Assembly (NCBI GenBank): GCA_002410755.1
Contig: DHOL01000035.1
Span: forward strand, 596-10,129
Direction of reading: 5' to 3'
Length of the DNA: 9,534 nt
Origin: Ruminococcaceae bacterium UBA5391
Lineage (GTDB): Bacteria > Bacillota > Clostridia > Oscillospirales > Acutalibacteraceae
How positions within the stretch are numbered: the first letter of the stretch is position 1; every line of letters starts with the position of its first letter. The notes under the pieces are model-generated. The model saw nothing but the letters and a program-made list of their open reading frames with translations, made no database searches and was not told the DNA's origin. Made by a program: the position numbers and the translations under genes. Below, one piece after another: positions 1-7,240 of this stretch.

Positions 1-300
1 TAGGAATATAGGTAATGTCTGTAACCCAGAAATGATTGGGCAATGGCTGCTCAAAAATTCTCTGTAACAGATTCGGATATTTATGTACAGCCTGTTTGTA
101 ATGCACATAGGGTCTGCGCCTCCGTATCTGTGAAAGCAGATCATACTTGCGCATAATACGCAGAATAGCTTTCAAATTGACTTTCTTTCCGGTGCGCCGT
201 AGAATCCAACGGCGCACCCGGCGGCACCCGTAGGTCTGTTTGCAGCGTTGCTGACAATTCAACAGGAGGTCTCTTTTTTCACTGTCCGTTTTTTCGGGTA
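1..300 (-). pseudogene. IS3-family transposase OrfB fragment, 5'-truncated and cut by the window edge
   Basis: An open minus-strand frame without a credible start reads, around 145-240, QTYGCRRVRRWIL and VNLKAILRIMRKYDLL, then near position 1-45 PNHFWVTDITYIP. This is the layout of IS3/IS150-type OrfB: the YGYRR...G..VN.K.v.RlM helical region followed by the start of the DDE integrase core, with the first catalytic Asp in VTDITY. The rest of the core runs off the left edge. Upstream of about position 300 the frame stays open but reads through the terminator hairpin and the end of the solute-binding protein gene, and the residues no longer resemble OrfB. The usual 50-60 N-terminal residues and OrfA are therefore missing. 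It is most likely an insertion-sequence relic truncated at its 5' side. The family call is solid; the exact truncation point is an estimate. Confidence 0.82.
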
Positions 301-310
301 TAGCAAAGTA

Positions 311-386
311 TTTTCCACAAAAAAAGGAGGCTCTTTCCGTCAACCGGTTATGGTCTTCGGAAAGAGTCTCCTTTTTTTGTGGAAAA
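311..386 (-). terminator. Long hairpin terminator of the importer operon (possibly bidirectional)
   Basis: Two 29-nt arms (311-339 and 358-386) are reverse complements with a single mismatch that can pair as G-U in the RNA, separated by an 18-nt loop. Each arm contains a run of seven A or T, so either strand yields a stem with a T-rich descending arm. The hairpin starts about 50 nt after the stop of the solute-binding protein gene, the place expected for the operon's intrinsic terminator. It also lies immediately upstream of the transposase fragment and would insulate it. Unlike a textbook terminator, the T-tract is inside the stem and is closed by a further ccac/gtgg and tttt/aaaa. Confidence 0.8.
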
Positions 387-438
387 ATGGATTCCCGGGT
401 TCCGCCGATGCGGAACTCGGGAAACAGAGAGAAGAAAT

Positions 439-2205
439 TTACTGAAGGCCTTCAGTCTTGTATTTCTTGAGAAGATCCTGTGTTTCCTTATAGCCTTCGT
501 TTGCCTTTTGCTTGACGATACCCTTCGGATCGATCGCTTTGTAGCCAGCAACAAAGTTAGCCCACTTAGCTTCAAAGTCCGCATCGCTACTCGCCATAAT
601 AAGGCCTGCGAGATGGTTGTCACGATATTTTCCAAGTTGTGTGCTCAAAACATTCTCTTCCGCCTGCGCATCGCTGTTGCCCTTGGACATAGCGTCGGTG
701 GAATGAATCAATTTGTAAGAGAACTGCTTATTTTTCTTCCATGGATCCGTTACACTTGTCCAGCCATAATGCGAATAGATATCCTTCGTAGCATTATCCA
801 TCGCAGCGTTCTGAACGGAAGTATCATGGATAATGTTGTAGCACTGACCATTCTTGTCATAGCCGCTGGAGAGGCCGAAGAAGAAATACGAAGTGAGGTT
901 TCCGAGGCCGTCATTGAAGTGCGTGTCCGAACCAGTGCCATTCATGCAGGCGATGTAAGCCGCCGTCGGAACTTTCAAACCGTCGGTACCAACCGTATAA
1001 TGCTTGCCTTTAATGCCCCAGCCGAGCAGATTCTGGCCTTCTTCGGTGCAGGCCCAGTTGACAATCTGCATGATCTTATCATAGTTTTTGCTGTTCTTGG
1101 TGATAACAATCGTCTGTGAAGTATACGCATCCGTGATGGTGCCGACGCGGGACTGCTTGTCGGCAATTTGAGACTTCAGCATGATAGGCATAATCACATA
1201 AGAATACTGACTCTTTTTGGCTGCTTTCAGAGCTTTGTTGATATCGGGCAGCTCCCAGGTAACATAGAAAGTAGAAAGGGCTCTGCCTGTCTCAAGCTTC
1301 TGTTCTGCATTTTCATCCTTATCGGTAAAGCATTCCTTATCGAGGATACCTTCACGCCACATCTTATTCCAGAAGCGAATGCCTTCCTTAAAGTTGGTGG
1401 AATCGAGAATCAGATCAACCTTCTTCTTCGTATCCGGATCATACTGAAGGATACCGGAACCTTCACCGTATTTGCCGCGTGCATAGATCTGAGTCATTGC
1501 CTGCACGAGAACCCAGTTTTCGGCAGCACCCTGTACCATACCTAATGTCGTCTGGCCGTCCGTTTTCGGATGTGCAGTAAGGCCCTTCTTCAAAAGATTG
1601 ATATAGGAATCTTCGTCGAGGAGCGTCGGATAGTTCTGTTCCTTAATGATATCACTGCGAACGCACATATCAAAGAACGAACCGCCTGTGGTCTGTTCCA
1701 CGTCGGGGCTGTCTGCCGTAAAGCAATACATTTTCCCATCAGCATCGGAAATATACTGCCAAAGCGGAATTTGATCCTTATAGAACGTGAGCATATTCGG
1801 CGCATACTTCTTTGCGAGCGCGCCCATGTCCATCAGAGCACCGGCCTTCACATAATTCTTAAACACAGTACTGTCGCTGAGCATCATCATTTCCGGATAG
1901 TTTCCCGCTGCAAGCTCACCCGCGCAAAGGGAACTGTAATCTCCTGAATATCCCGTGATTTTGATGGTGACATTGAACTTATTCTTCAGATACTGCCCGA
2001 TTGAATTGTCTGTGCTGACGGCGTCCTTGCCGCCCGGAATGGTGAAATCCAATTCCCAGGGATCATTCTTGACTTTAGCAGAGCTGGCACCGCTTGAGGC
2101 AGAAGATCCGGACGATGATGCGTTATCTGTCTTTGAGCATGCCGGCAATGCCGCGCAGGCCATAACGGCTGCGAGTGCAAAAGCCAAACCTCTTTTGAAA
2201 TTCAT
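439..2205 (-). CDS. LplA/YtcQ-type extracellular solute-binding lipoprotein of a carbohydrate ABC importer
   Basis: This 588-residue secreted lipoprotein would capture an oligosaccharide at the outer face of the membrane and deliver it to the two permeases encoded just upstream. The N-terminus MNFKRGLAFALAA continues as a hydrophobic stretch to the lipobox LPAC, with Cys23 as the predicted lipidated residue. A Ser/Gly/Ala-rich linker follows (about residues 29-42), then a long family-1 type binding fold (for example GQYLKNKFNVTIKITGYSGD, and MYCFTADSPD near residue 158). An in-frame ATG 33 nt upstream exists, but the ATG at 2205 has the sequence TAGGAGG at 2213-2219 and gives a proper signal peptide, so it is preferred. 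The length is at the upper end for the family, as is usual for LplA/YtcQ relatives. The sugar cannot be read from sequence. It is the last gene of the operon and is followed by a strong hairpin. Confidence 0.93.
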   Translation of the reverse strand: MNFKRGLAFALAAVMACAALPACSKTDNASSSGSSASSGASSAKVKNDPWELDFTIPGGKDAVSTDNSIGQYLKNKFNVTIKITGYSGDYSSLCAGELAAGNYPEMMMLSDSTVFKNYVKAGALMDMGALAKKYAPNMLTFYKDQIPLWQYISDADGKMYCFTADSPDVEQTTGGSFFDMCVRSDIIKEQNYPTLLDEDSYINLLKKGLTAHPKTDGQTTLGMVQGAAENWVLVQAMTQIYARGKYGEGSGILQYDPDTKKKVDLILDSTNFKEGIRFWNKMWREGILDKECFTDKDENAEQKLETGRALSTFYVTWELPDINKALKAAKKSQYSYVIMPIMLKSQIADKQSRVGTITDAYTSQTIVITKNSKNYDKIMQIVNWACTEEGQNLLGWGIKGKHYTVGTDGLKVPTAAYIACMNGTGSDTHFNDGLGNLTSYFFFGLSSGYDKNGQCYNIIHDTSVQNAAMDNATKDIYSHYGWTSVTDPWKKNKQFSYKLIHSTDAMSKGNSDAQAEENVLSTQLGKYRDNHLAGLIMASSDADFEAKWANFVAGYKAIDPKGIVKQKANEGYKETQDLLKKYKTEGLQ

Positions 2206-2212
2206 TGCGCTT

Positions 2213-2219
2213 CCTCCTA
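2213..2219 (-). promoter_or_regulatory. Ribosome binding site deciding the start of the solute-binding protein
   Basis: On the minus strand TAGGAGG lies 7 nt before the ATG at 2205. The alternative upstream ATG at 2238 has no comparable purine run and would put polar residues ahead of the signal peptide. Confidence 0.8.
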
Positions 2220-2272
2220 AAATTATTATATCAGGCATCTAAAGTTCCGCCCGATATTTGCACGGTAAAGAA

Positions 2273-3187
2273 TCAGCCTTTGATAGAACCAATCATAAGT
2301 CCGCTTGCAAAATATTTTTGAAGGGTAGGATACACGCACATGATTGGGATAACAACCAGAACCGTCATCGACATCTTCAGCGAAGTGGTATTCACCGTAT
2401 TTAAACCAACCCGCTCGCGCGCCTGCTCCGCCGTACTGGTACTCTGCTGAATAAAGTTCATCAGCACATAGGAAAGAGTATGCAAATCCTTGTTGCCGGC
2501 GTTATAGAGAAGAGTATCGGCATAAGTATTCCACTGACCGACGCACATAAAAAGGAACAGCGCCGCAAGAACCGGCTTTAGAAGCGGCAGAATAACACGG
2601 AACAGCACCTTGAAATAGCCTGCGCCGTCGATCATGGCACTTTCCTCCAACGCGGGCGGAATCGACTCGATATAAGTTTTGATCATGATCATGTTGAACA
2701 CGCTGAAAAGCCCGGGGATAACATAGACAAGGAAAGAATTGGTAAGGTGAAGCCTAACCATAAGGATATACGAAGGAATCATACCTGCGCTGAAATACAT
2801 CGTGATAGTGATAAATTTCTGAAAAAATCCGCGGCCTGGAAAATGCTGGTGACTGAGAGCAAAAGCCGCAAGCAAACAGACAAACAGATTGCAGACCGGC
2901 GTGATCAGCGTGCGGAGAACAGAAATCAAAAATGCGTGCGGCACTGTCGAATCTGAAAGAAGCAGCTTGTAAGCCTCCACCGTGAAACCTTTCGGCCAGA
3001 AAAGCAAAGGCGTATTGATCATTGCCACATTGCTTAAGGAATAAAACAGGATATAAAGGAACGGATAAAAAGAACAAACCGCGACAACGATCATAAAGAT
3101 CGCAACGAACAGATCAAAGAAGAAATCGCCGGTCGAATAGCGGTGCAGCCCTCTTGATCTTCTGCGCTTGTCAGACAGGTTAGCCAT
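2273..3187 (-). CDS. LplC/YtcP-type carbohydrate ABC transporter permease
   Basis: This inner-membrane permease (304 residues from the chosen start) is a subunit of a CUT1-type sugar importer. After a basic N-terminus (SDKRRRSRG) it has about six hydrophobic segments, beginning with DLFVAIFMIVVAVCSFYPFL. The cytoplasmic EAA loop that docks the ATPase is visible around residues 181-204 (EESAMIDGAG then VILPLLKP). The end, KYFASGLMIGSIKG, is the characteristic tail of this subfamily. A GTG 21 nt upstream (3208) overlaps the preceding stop as GTGA, but the ATG at 3187 has AAGGAG 8 nt before it and is favoured. It lies 17 nt after the partner permease and 67 nt before the binding protein, so the three form one operon. 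No ATPase gene is present; this subfamily usually shares an MsmX-like ATPase. Confidence 0.93.
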   Translation of the reverse strand: MANLSDKRRRSRGLHRYSTGDFFFDLFVAIFMIVVAVCSFYPFLYILFYSLSNVAMINTPLLFWPKGFTVEAYKLLLSDSTVPHAFLISVLRTLITPVCNLFVCLLAAFALSHQHFPGRGFFQKFITITMYFSAGMIPSYILMVRLHLTNSFLVYVIPGLFSVFNMIMIKTYIESIPPALEESAMIDGAGYFKVLFRVILPLLKPVLAALFLFMCVGQWNTYADTLLYNAGNKDLHTLSYVLMNFIQQSTSTAEQARERVGLNTVNTTSLKMSMTVLVVIPIMCVYPTLQKYFASGLMIGSIKG

Positions 3188-3204
3188 GCAAACAACTCCT
3201 TTTT

Positions 3205-4164
3205 TCACATAACGGACGTCCCCTGATATTTCTTGGCAACATGATTGACGATAAGGAACAGGCCAATGCTGACCAGCGTTCGTATCATGCAGACGGCCGT
3301 GGCATATGGGATGTTCAACTGTGAAAGGCCATATTCGTAAATATACATCTCCAGCGTTTCCATCGTGGACCTATTCGTTGGATTGCAGAAAAGGTAATTT
3401 GATTCCAGATTGGAACTGAGCATGCTCCCGGAATTGAGGATCAGCAGAATAACGAGCGTCGGCTTCAGCTCCGGTACCGTGATATAGCGGATTTTCTGCA
3501 TTCTTGTGGCCCCGTCGATATCGGCCGCTTCATACTGCTCCGTGTCAATTCCGGCGATAGACGCAAGGAAAATTACGCTGTCATAGCCGAGACTCAGCCA
3601 AACTCCGACGAAGAGCATAATCCACCACGACCATGTGGGCGAACCCAGGAAATTTACTCCTTCACTAATAACTCCCTGACTTACAAGCAGCTGGTTTATC
3701 ACGCCGCTGGACTTCGAAAAGAAAGCGTAAAAGATCATGTAGCAGATGACCCACGAAACAAAATACGGAAAGAAAGAAGCGGTCTGAATAAATTTCTTCA
3801 TTTTCTTCAGGCGGACTTCATTCAGAAAGATCGCGAATGCAGCCGAAATGTAAAGGCAAGCAAACAGGCCCATCAGATTCATGACGACCGTATTGCGGAT
3901 TGTTTCCCATGCGTCGGCCGTACCGGTGAAAAAAAATCTGAATTCCTTGAAGCCGATCCATTTGGCGCTCCAGATATCCTGGCCCAAATGATAATCTTTG
4001 AAGGCCATGATCCAGCCGGAAAGAGGAACATAACTGAATACCGCAAGAAAAACGACAGCAGGAAGAAGCATCAGATAAAGCTGATAATACTTCTTAAAAG
4101 AAACGGATCGCGGCGTTTTTCTCGTTTCGATTGTTGCTTCCATTGCCTCAGGTTTTTTCCTCAT
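3205..4164 (-). CDS. LplB/YteP-type carbohydrate ABC transporter permease
   Basis: First gene of the importer operon, 319 residues. It forms the membrane channel with the second permease. The N-terminal cytoplasmic region is followed by a first membrane segment (YLMLLPAVVFLAVFSYVPL, about 30-48), the periplasmic-side motif GWIMAFKDYH and further hydrophobic segments. The EAA loop is at about 211-235 (YEAADIDGATRMQKIRYITV then PELKPT). These are hallmarks of the LplB/YteP/YurN group that pairs with LplC/YtcP permeases and LplA-type lipoproteins for oligosaccharides. The ATG at 4164 is preceded by AGAGG about 8 nt upstream. An internal ATG at 4143 has GAGG only 2 nt away and is less likely. Expression probably starts from the promoter near 4254-4282, under the neighbouring two-component system. 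Confidence 0.93.
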   Translation of the reverse strand: MRKKPEAMEATIETRKTPRSVSFKKYYQLYLMLLPAVVFLAVFSYVPLSGWIMAFKDYHLGQDIWSAKWIGFKEFRFFFTGTADAWETIRNTVVMNLMGLFACLYISAAFAIFLNEVRLKKMKKFIQTASFFPYFVSWVICYMIFYAFFSKSSGVINQLLVSQGVISEGVNFLGSPTWSWWIMLFVGVWLSLGYDSVIFLASIAGIDTEQYEAADIDGATRMQKIRYITVPELKPTLVILLILNSGSMLSSNLESNYLFCNPTNRSTMETLEMYIYEYGLSQLNIPYATAVCMIRTLVSIGLFLIVNHVAKKYQGTSVM

Positions 4165-4253
4165 ATTGCTTTCCTCTCATTCAATAATTGCGATAATTGC
4201 AAACTTTGGGATTTGTGCTAAAGTCTAAATTGTATATGTAAATCAACAACATT

Positions 4254-4282
4254 ATTGTATATTTTTCTGTTGACTGCCGCAA
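4254..4282 (-). promoter_or_regulatory. Candidate promoter of the importer operon
   Basis: On the minus strand TTGCGG (4277-4282) is followed after exactly 17 nt by TACAAT (4254-4259), a five-of-six match to the -10 consensus with a weak -35. Transcription would start near 4247 and leave a leader of about 80 nt. The weak -35 fits a promoter that needs an activator. The spacing and -10 are read directly; function is inferred. Confidence 0.5.
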
Positions 4283-4288
4283 TTGACA
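4268..4288 (-). promoter_or_regulatory. Imperfect 21-bp dyad over the -35, possible operator
   Basis: The segment reads TGT-2N-A-N-TGC around a central base and then GCA-N-T-2N-ACA, with seven of ten base pairs symmetric. It overlaps the -35 box of the importer promoter. Its location suits a regulator site, but matches of this quality arise by chance in AT-rich DNA, and AraC-type regulators usually bind direct repeats. Confidence 0.25.
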
Positions 4289-4355
4289 AACTAAACCCTC
4301 ATCCATGACGGATTAAACTTGTTTCTAAATTTTGAACGGCTTTTTGAAATTATGT

Positions 4356-4400
4356 GCATAAAAACAAGACGTCCAAATTGTGGGCGCCTTGCTTTTATGC
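4356..4400 (-). terminator. Hairpin terminator after the response regulator gene
   Basis: Arms of 19 nt (4356-4374 and 4382-4400) pair with one mismatch and two G-U pairs in the minus-strand RNA, with a short loop. The 3' arm is U-rich (TTGTTTTTATGC). It starts about 40 nt beyond the response regulator stop codon and separates the regulator genes from the importer promoter. Its architecture, with the T-tract inside the stem and closed by GC pairs, resembles the hairpin at 311-386. Confidence 0.7.
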
Positions 4401-4439
4401 AATATTACAAAAAAGATACAGCTCCTTCAGCAGGATTTT

Positions 4440-5189
4440 TCACCTGTTTTCAAAGCTCTTCCGGTATGCGCTCGGCGTAACTCCGTAAGCATTCTTGAAC
4501 ACGCGGCAGAAATAATTCAGATCCTTGTAACCGACCTTCTGGGCGGTATTGCTCACGAGGCCGCCCGCCGCGAGAAGCTTTGCAGCCTTGGCGGCTCGCA
4601 CGGTATTGAGATAATCGCGAAACGTAAGGCCAATCTCTTTCTGGAACTGGCGGCCGAGGTAGACCTCGTTGTAGTGGAGGGCGTCGGCAATCATGCGGAC
4701 GCTGAGTTCTTCCCCGTAATGCACGGCAACATAATCCGTCACGCGGCGGCAGAGCTCGCCGCCCGGCCCCTGCTGTTCCACCGAAGGTTCCTCCGGCGGA
4801 GCGGCTTCGCGGCGGTCCAACTCCGAGCGAACCGCCTGCAGGCAACCAATCAGTTCTCCGGTATCCACCGGCTTGAGCAGGTAGTTTCGCACGCCGTATT
4901 CCATGGCCTTCCGGGCATAATCGAAATTTGCGTAGCCGCTCAGGATGATAACTTCGGACGTGATGTTTTTCTCCCGCATGGAACGGAGCATTTCGAGGCC
5001 GTCCGTGCGGGGCATGCGCACGTCGGTGATCACGAGGTCGAACCGGCGGTTCTCCATCATCTCCAGCGCGCGATATCCGTTTTCCGCGAGCGCGGCGATG
5101 GAAAAGCCGTACTTTTCCCAAGGAATGAGAGCGGCAAGGCCGTTCCGGATGACGGTTTCATCTTCCGCAATCAGCACACGATACGGCAT
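4440..5189 (-). CDS. YesN-type response regulator (receiver plus AraC DNA-binding domain)
   Basis: This 249-residue cytoplasmic transcription factor should be phosphorylated by the kinase encoded just upstream. The receiver domain covers about 1-120, with acidic residues E9/D10, phospho-acceptor D56 (LVITDVRMPRTDG), the switch serine S84 (IILSGY) and K106 (YLLKPVDT). A linker rich in Pro/Glu follows. An AraC-type double helix-turn-helix fills about 145-249, with helices around SVRMIADALHYNEVYLGRQF and the second unit ending in VGYKDLNYFCRVFKNAYGVT, the classic family signature. Translation starts at the ATG 1 nt after the kinase stop (TGATATG), with GGAGGTG 7 nt upstream inside the kinase gene, so the pair is coupled. 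All catalytic residues are present. The likely target is the adjacent importer promoter. Confidence 0.95.
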   Translation of the reverse strand: MPYRVLIAEDETVIRNGLAALIPWEKYGFSIAALAENGYRALEMMENRRFDLVITDVRMPRTDGLEMLRSMREKNITSEVIILSGYANFDYARKAMEYGVRNYLLKPVDTGELIGCLQAVRSELDRREAAPPEEPSVEQQGPGGELCRRVTDYVAVHYGEELSVRMIADALHYNEVYLGRQFQKEIGLTFRDYLNTVRAAKAAKLLAAGGLVSNTAQKVGYKDLNYFCRVFKNAYGVTPSAYRKSFENR

Positions 5190-5190
5190 A

Positions 5191-6975
5191 TCATTTCACC
5201 TCCAGACGATTGATGGGTAGCTTCACAAGAATCTCGGTTCCGACGTTGCGTTCGCTTTCCACGGTAAGCAGCGCGCTTGTTCCGTACAGGAGGGACAGAC
5301 GCTCCGCAATATTCCGAAGTGCATAGTTCTTCCGCGACGATCCTTTGGAATAAAGCGAAACGCGCAGGGCTTCGAGTTCCTTCTCGTTCATGCCGATGCC
5401 GTCGTCGCTTACGCGCATCGTGAGGAAATCGTCTTCCCGGCGGATGGTGAGGTTGATGGTTCCTCCGGATTCCTTCAGCTCCAGCCCGTGGACGATCGCG
5501 TTCTCAATCAGCGGCTGAAGCAGGAATTTCGGGATACAGTAATGGAGCAGTTCTTCCGGAACGTCGGTTTTCAGACGGATTTTTCCTGCGTGGCGGAAAT
5601 CCTGAATGGTAAAATAGTCGTGCACAAAGGCCAATTCATCCCGCAGGGTGATGGCCTGCCTCGAGTCGTCGATCATCTCCCTGTAGCTTTTCGCGAATAT
5701 CTGCACGAGGTCGGCCGTTTCGCGGTCTCCTTTCAGCACGAGGCTCATGCGGATGCTTTCCAGTGTGTTAAACAGGTAATGCGGATTAATCTGCCGTTCG
5801 AGCGCGAAAATGCATGCTTCCTTCCGAGCGTTTTCCAGTTGCTCTTCCTTCAGCTTTGCCTGCATCTCCTCCTTGGTAAGCAGGTCGAGCGTCTGGAGCA
5901 TTTCACTGAATTTTTCGCCGAGACGCGTAATCTCGTCGTTGCCGCCCACGGTCACCGAAACGGCGTAATTGCCCTGACTGATCTCGTTCATTTTCCCCAC
6001 CAGATATTCCAGGCGTTTCGTGATGTTGCGGGCAAACAGGACAATGAGCGGAACGACAACCAGCAGGCAGAGCAGACAGGCGACCACGTTCATCGTCTGC
6101 ATGTTCCAGATGCTGCGGTATACCGTATCCAACGGAACAAGCGTTGTGAGGGTCCAGCCGGAAAGATTAAACGTTTCGTTGTTCAGCGTGTTCTTCAGCA
6201 GCAGGTACTTCTGGCCGGCGTAATTCACATAAGGCTCCTCGCCGTCTGTGACGGAATTTGCAAGAGCCGCGAGGCCGGCGCTGTCCTGCGAGTTGGAAAC
6301 GACCGTGCGGCCCTCGCCGTCCGTCAGAAGCACAAGGTTTTGCTCCGCTTTCAGATCCGGCAGATACTGCCTCAGGTCATCCAGACGAATACGCAGCTCA
6401 AGTACGCCAACAAGGCCGACAGTGCCCGTGTAATTGTCATAGCGGTTGATTGGCATTAGAAAACCGATGAAACCGCCGCCCGACATTTGATCCGAAGCTT
6501 CGGCCTTCTCCCAGAAAACGGAGGCCGGGTCGTTCGCTAAAAGTGCCTTCTTCGCTTCATATTCATCTTTGTCCCGGATAAAAAGTCCGGAATACTGAAG
6601 GTTCATGTTCGAAGTATAAATATGGAGTTGCATATGATTATTACTGTAATATGCCTTTGATATCTGCCCCAGAATTCGGTCGCTGTAAAAGGAATAGAGG
6701 TCATAATCGCTGCCTTTGGTCTGACAAAGATATTCCTGAAGGTTGCTGTCGCTTGCAATATCGTAGGCAATTAAATAAAACTGGTCAAGCTGATGTAGAA
6801 GGTTGTTCTGGATAAGATCGGCCGACTGCTGGCATACCCGGATGGACTGGTCGATGGTGTTTTTCCGGAACTGCTCGGTCAGGAAAGTGCCGAGGAAAAG
6901 GACGGTAAGCACAAGGAAAGGAACATAAATAAGGATTAGCTTATTGCGCAACTTCAAACCTTTTTGCTTCTTCAA
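5191..6975 (-). CDS. YesM-type sensor histidine kinase, TTG start
   Basis: This membrane sensor kinase has 594 residues from the preferred start. A first membrane helix (about 12-32) is followed by an extracellular sensor region of roughly 260 residues, probably dCache-like, and a second helix (about 295-315, VVACLLCLLVVVPLIVLF). Then come a HAMP region and a coiled segment, the His_kinase domain with QINPHYLFNTLESI (phospho-acceptor His399), and an ATPase domain with N-box IENAIVHG (Asn492) and SDDGIGM. The second glycine motif, normally GxGL before RN..ERL, reads NYALRNIAERL. The start is TTG at 6975 because GGGAGG lies exactly 8 nt upstream; a TTG at 6993 has no comparable site, and a stop closes the frame shortly above. 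It is transcribed after the zinc-ribbon gene and just before the response regulator. The ligand is unknown, presumably a sugar or glycan fragment. Confidence 0.93.
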   Translation of the reverse strand: MKKQKGLKLRNKLILIYVPFLVLTVLFLGTFLTEQFRKNTIDQSIRVCQQSADLIQNNLLHQLDQFYLIAYDIASDSNLQEYLCQTKGSDYDLYSFYSDRILGQISKAYYSNNHMQLHIYTSNMNLQYSGLFIRDKDEYEAKKALLANDPASVFWEKAEASDQMSGGGFIGFLMPINRYDNYTGTVGLVGVLELRIRLDDLRQYLPDLKAEQNLVLLTDGEGRTVVSNSQDSAGLAALANSVTDGEEPYVNYAGQKYLLLKNTLNNETFNLSGWTLTTLVPLDTVYRSIWNMQTMNVVACLLCLLVVVPLIVLFARNITKRLEYLVGKMNEISQGNYAVSVTVGGNDEITRLGEKFSEMLQTLDLLTKEEMQAKLKEEQLENARKEACIFALERQINPHYLFNTLESIRMSLVLKGDRETADLVQIFAKSYREMIDDSRQAITLRDELAFVHDYFTIQDFRHAGKIRLKTDVPEELLHYCIPKFLLQPLIENAIVHGLELKESGGTINLTIRREDDFLTMRVSDDGIGMNEKELEALRVSLYSKGSSRKNYALRNIAERLSLLYGTSALLTVESERNVGTEILVKLPINRLEVK

Positions 6976-6983
6976 TTCTTTTT

Positions 6984-6989
6984 CCTCCC
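6984..6989 (-). promoter_or_regulatory. Ribosome binding site deciding the TTG start of the kinase
   Basis: GGGAGG on the minus strand lies 8 nt before TTG (6975-6973). No ATG or GTG is available in the frame between the upstream stop and the first membrane helix, which makes this the natural start. Confidence 0.75.
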
Positions 6990-7017
6990 GCAAAACAGCA
7001 AACGCCGTCCGATTTTC

Positions 7018-7239
7018 TTACTTTTTTGAAGATGAAGACGCTTCGCCGCTACAGAACAGGGAGCAGCCCATTGCCTTATAATAACCGATCCGGTCCAGAA
7101 TAAGCCCGCAACTGCACCGAAAATACTCTGCGAGGCAGTCAACGCACAAAAACTCGGCGGCGCCGCGGTTAATGAGCCGCTTTGTAATTGAGAGCTCATC
7201 TGAAGAAAGCTCTCTTCCGCAGTTTTTGCAGAAAGCCAT
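7018..7239 (-). CDS. Small four-cysteine zinc-ribbon protein of unknown function
   Basis: This is a 73-residue protein. It opens with MAFCKNCGREL and has a second pair in FLCVDCLAEYF, giving C4-x2-C7 and C32-x2-C35, a treble-clef or zinc-ribbon-like metal site. Extra cysteines sit at 42, 44, 59 and 63 (CSCG, MGCSLFC), with a Ser/Lys tail. I recognise the general pattern as an uncharacterised small zinc-ribbon family of Firmicutes, but no function is known to me. The ATG lies 1 nt after the GH27 relic's stop codon (TAAGATG) and has no clear ribosome binding site, so translation probably depended on termination of the upstream gene. It ends 42 nt before the kinase start. Cysteine spacing and an intact frame amid broken neighbours suggest it is real. 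It could bind nucleic acid or partner proteins; nothing here decides this. Confidence 0.72.
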   Translation of the reverse strand: MAFCKNCGRELSSDELSITKRLINRGAAEFLCVDCLAEYFRCSCGLILDRIGYYKAMGCSLFCSGEASSSSKK

Positions 7240-7240
7240 C

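Noticed and set aside
379..1119. Plus-strand open frame of 246 codons
   Set aside because: It lies wholly antisense to the clear solute-binding protein gene, has no recognisable domain, and its start falls inside the terminator hairpin.
2225..2233. TGATATAAT on the minus strand directly before the binding-protein gene, resembling an extended -10
   Set aside because: The -35 is absent and transcription would begin on the ribosome binding site itself; likely a chance AT-rich match, though a private promoter cannot be excluded.
3206..3209. GTGA overlap as the start of the second permease
   Set aside because: The ATG 21 nt downstream has AAGGAG at 8-nt spacing, which is better supported.
4165..4355. 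Catabolite repression (cre) site or riboswitch in front of the importer
   Set aside because: I found no convincing match to the cre consensus and no structured leader beyond the short dyads already noted.
4380..5213. Plus-strand open frame of 277 codons
   Set aside because: It is the antisense shadow of the response regulator gene; GC-rich third positions of the real gene keep the opposite frame open.
5488..6459. Plus-strand open frame of 323 codons
   Set aside because: It is antisense to the kinase gene, contains His/Gln-rich nonsense typical of shadow frames and has no supporting ribosome binding site.
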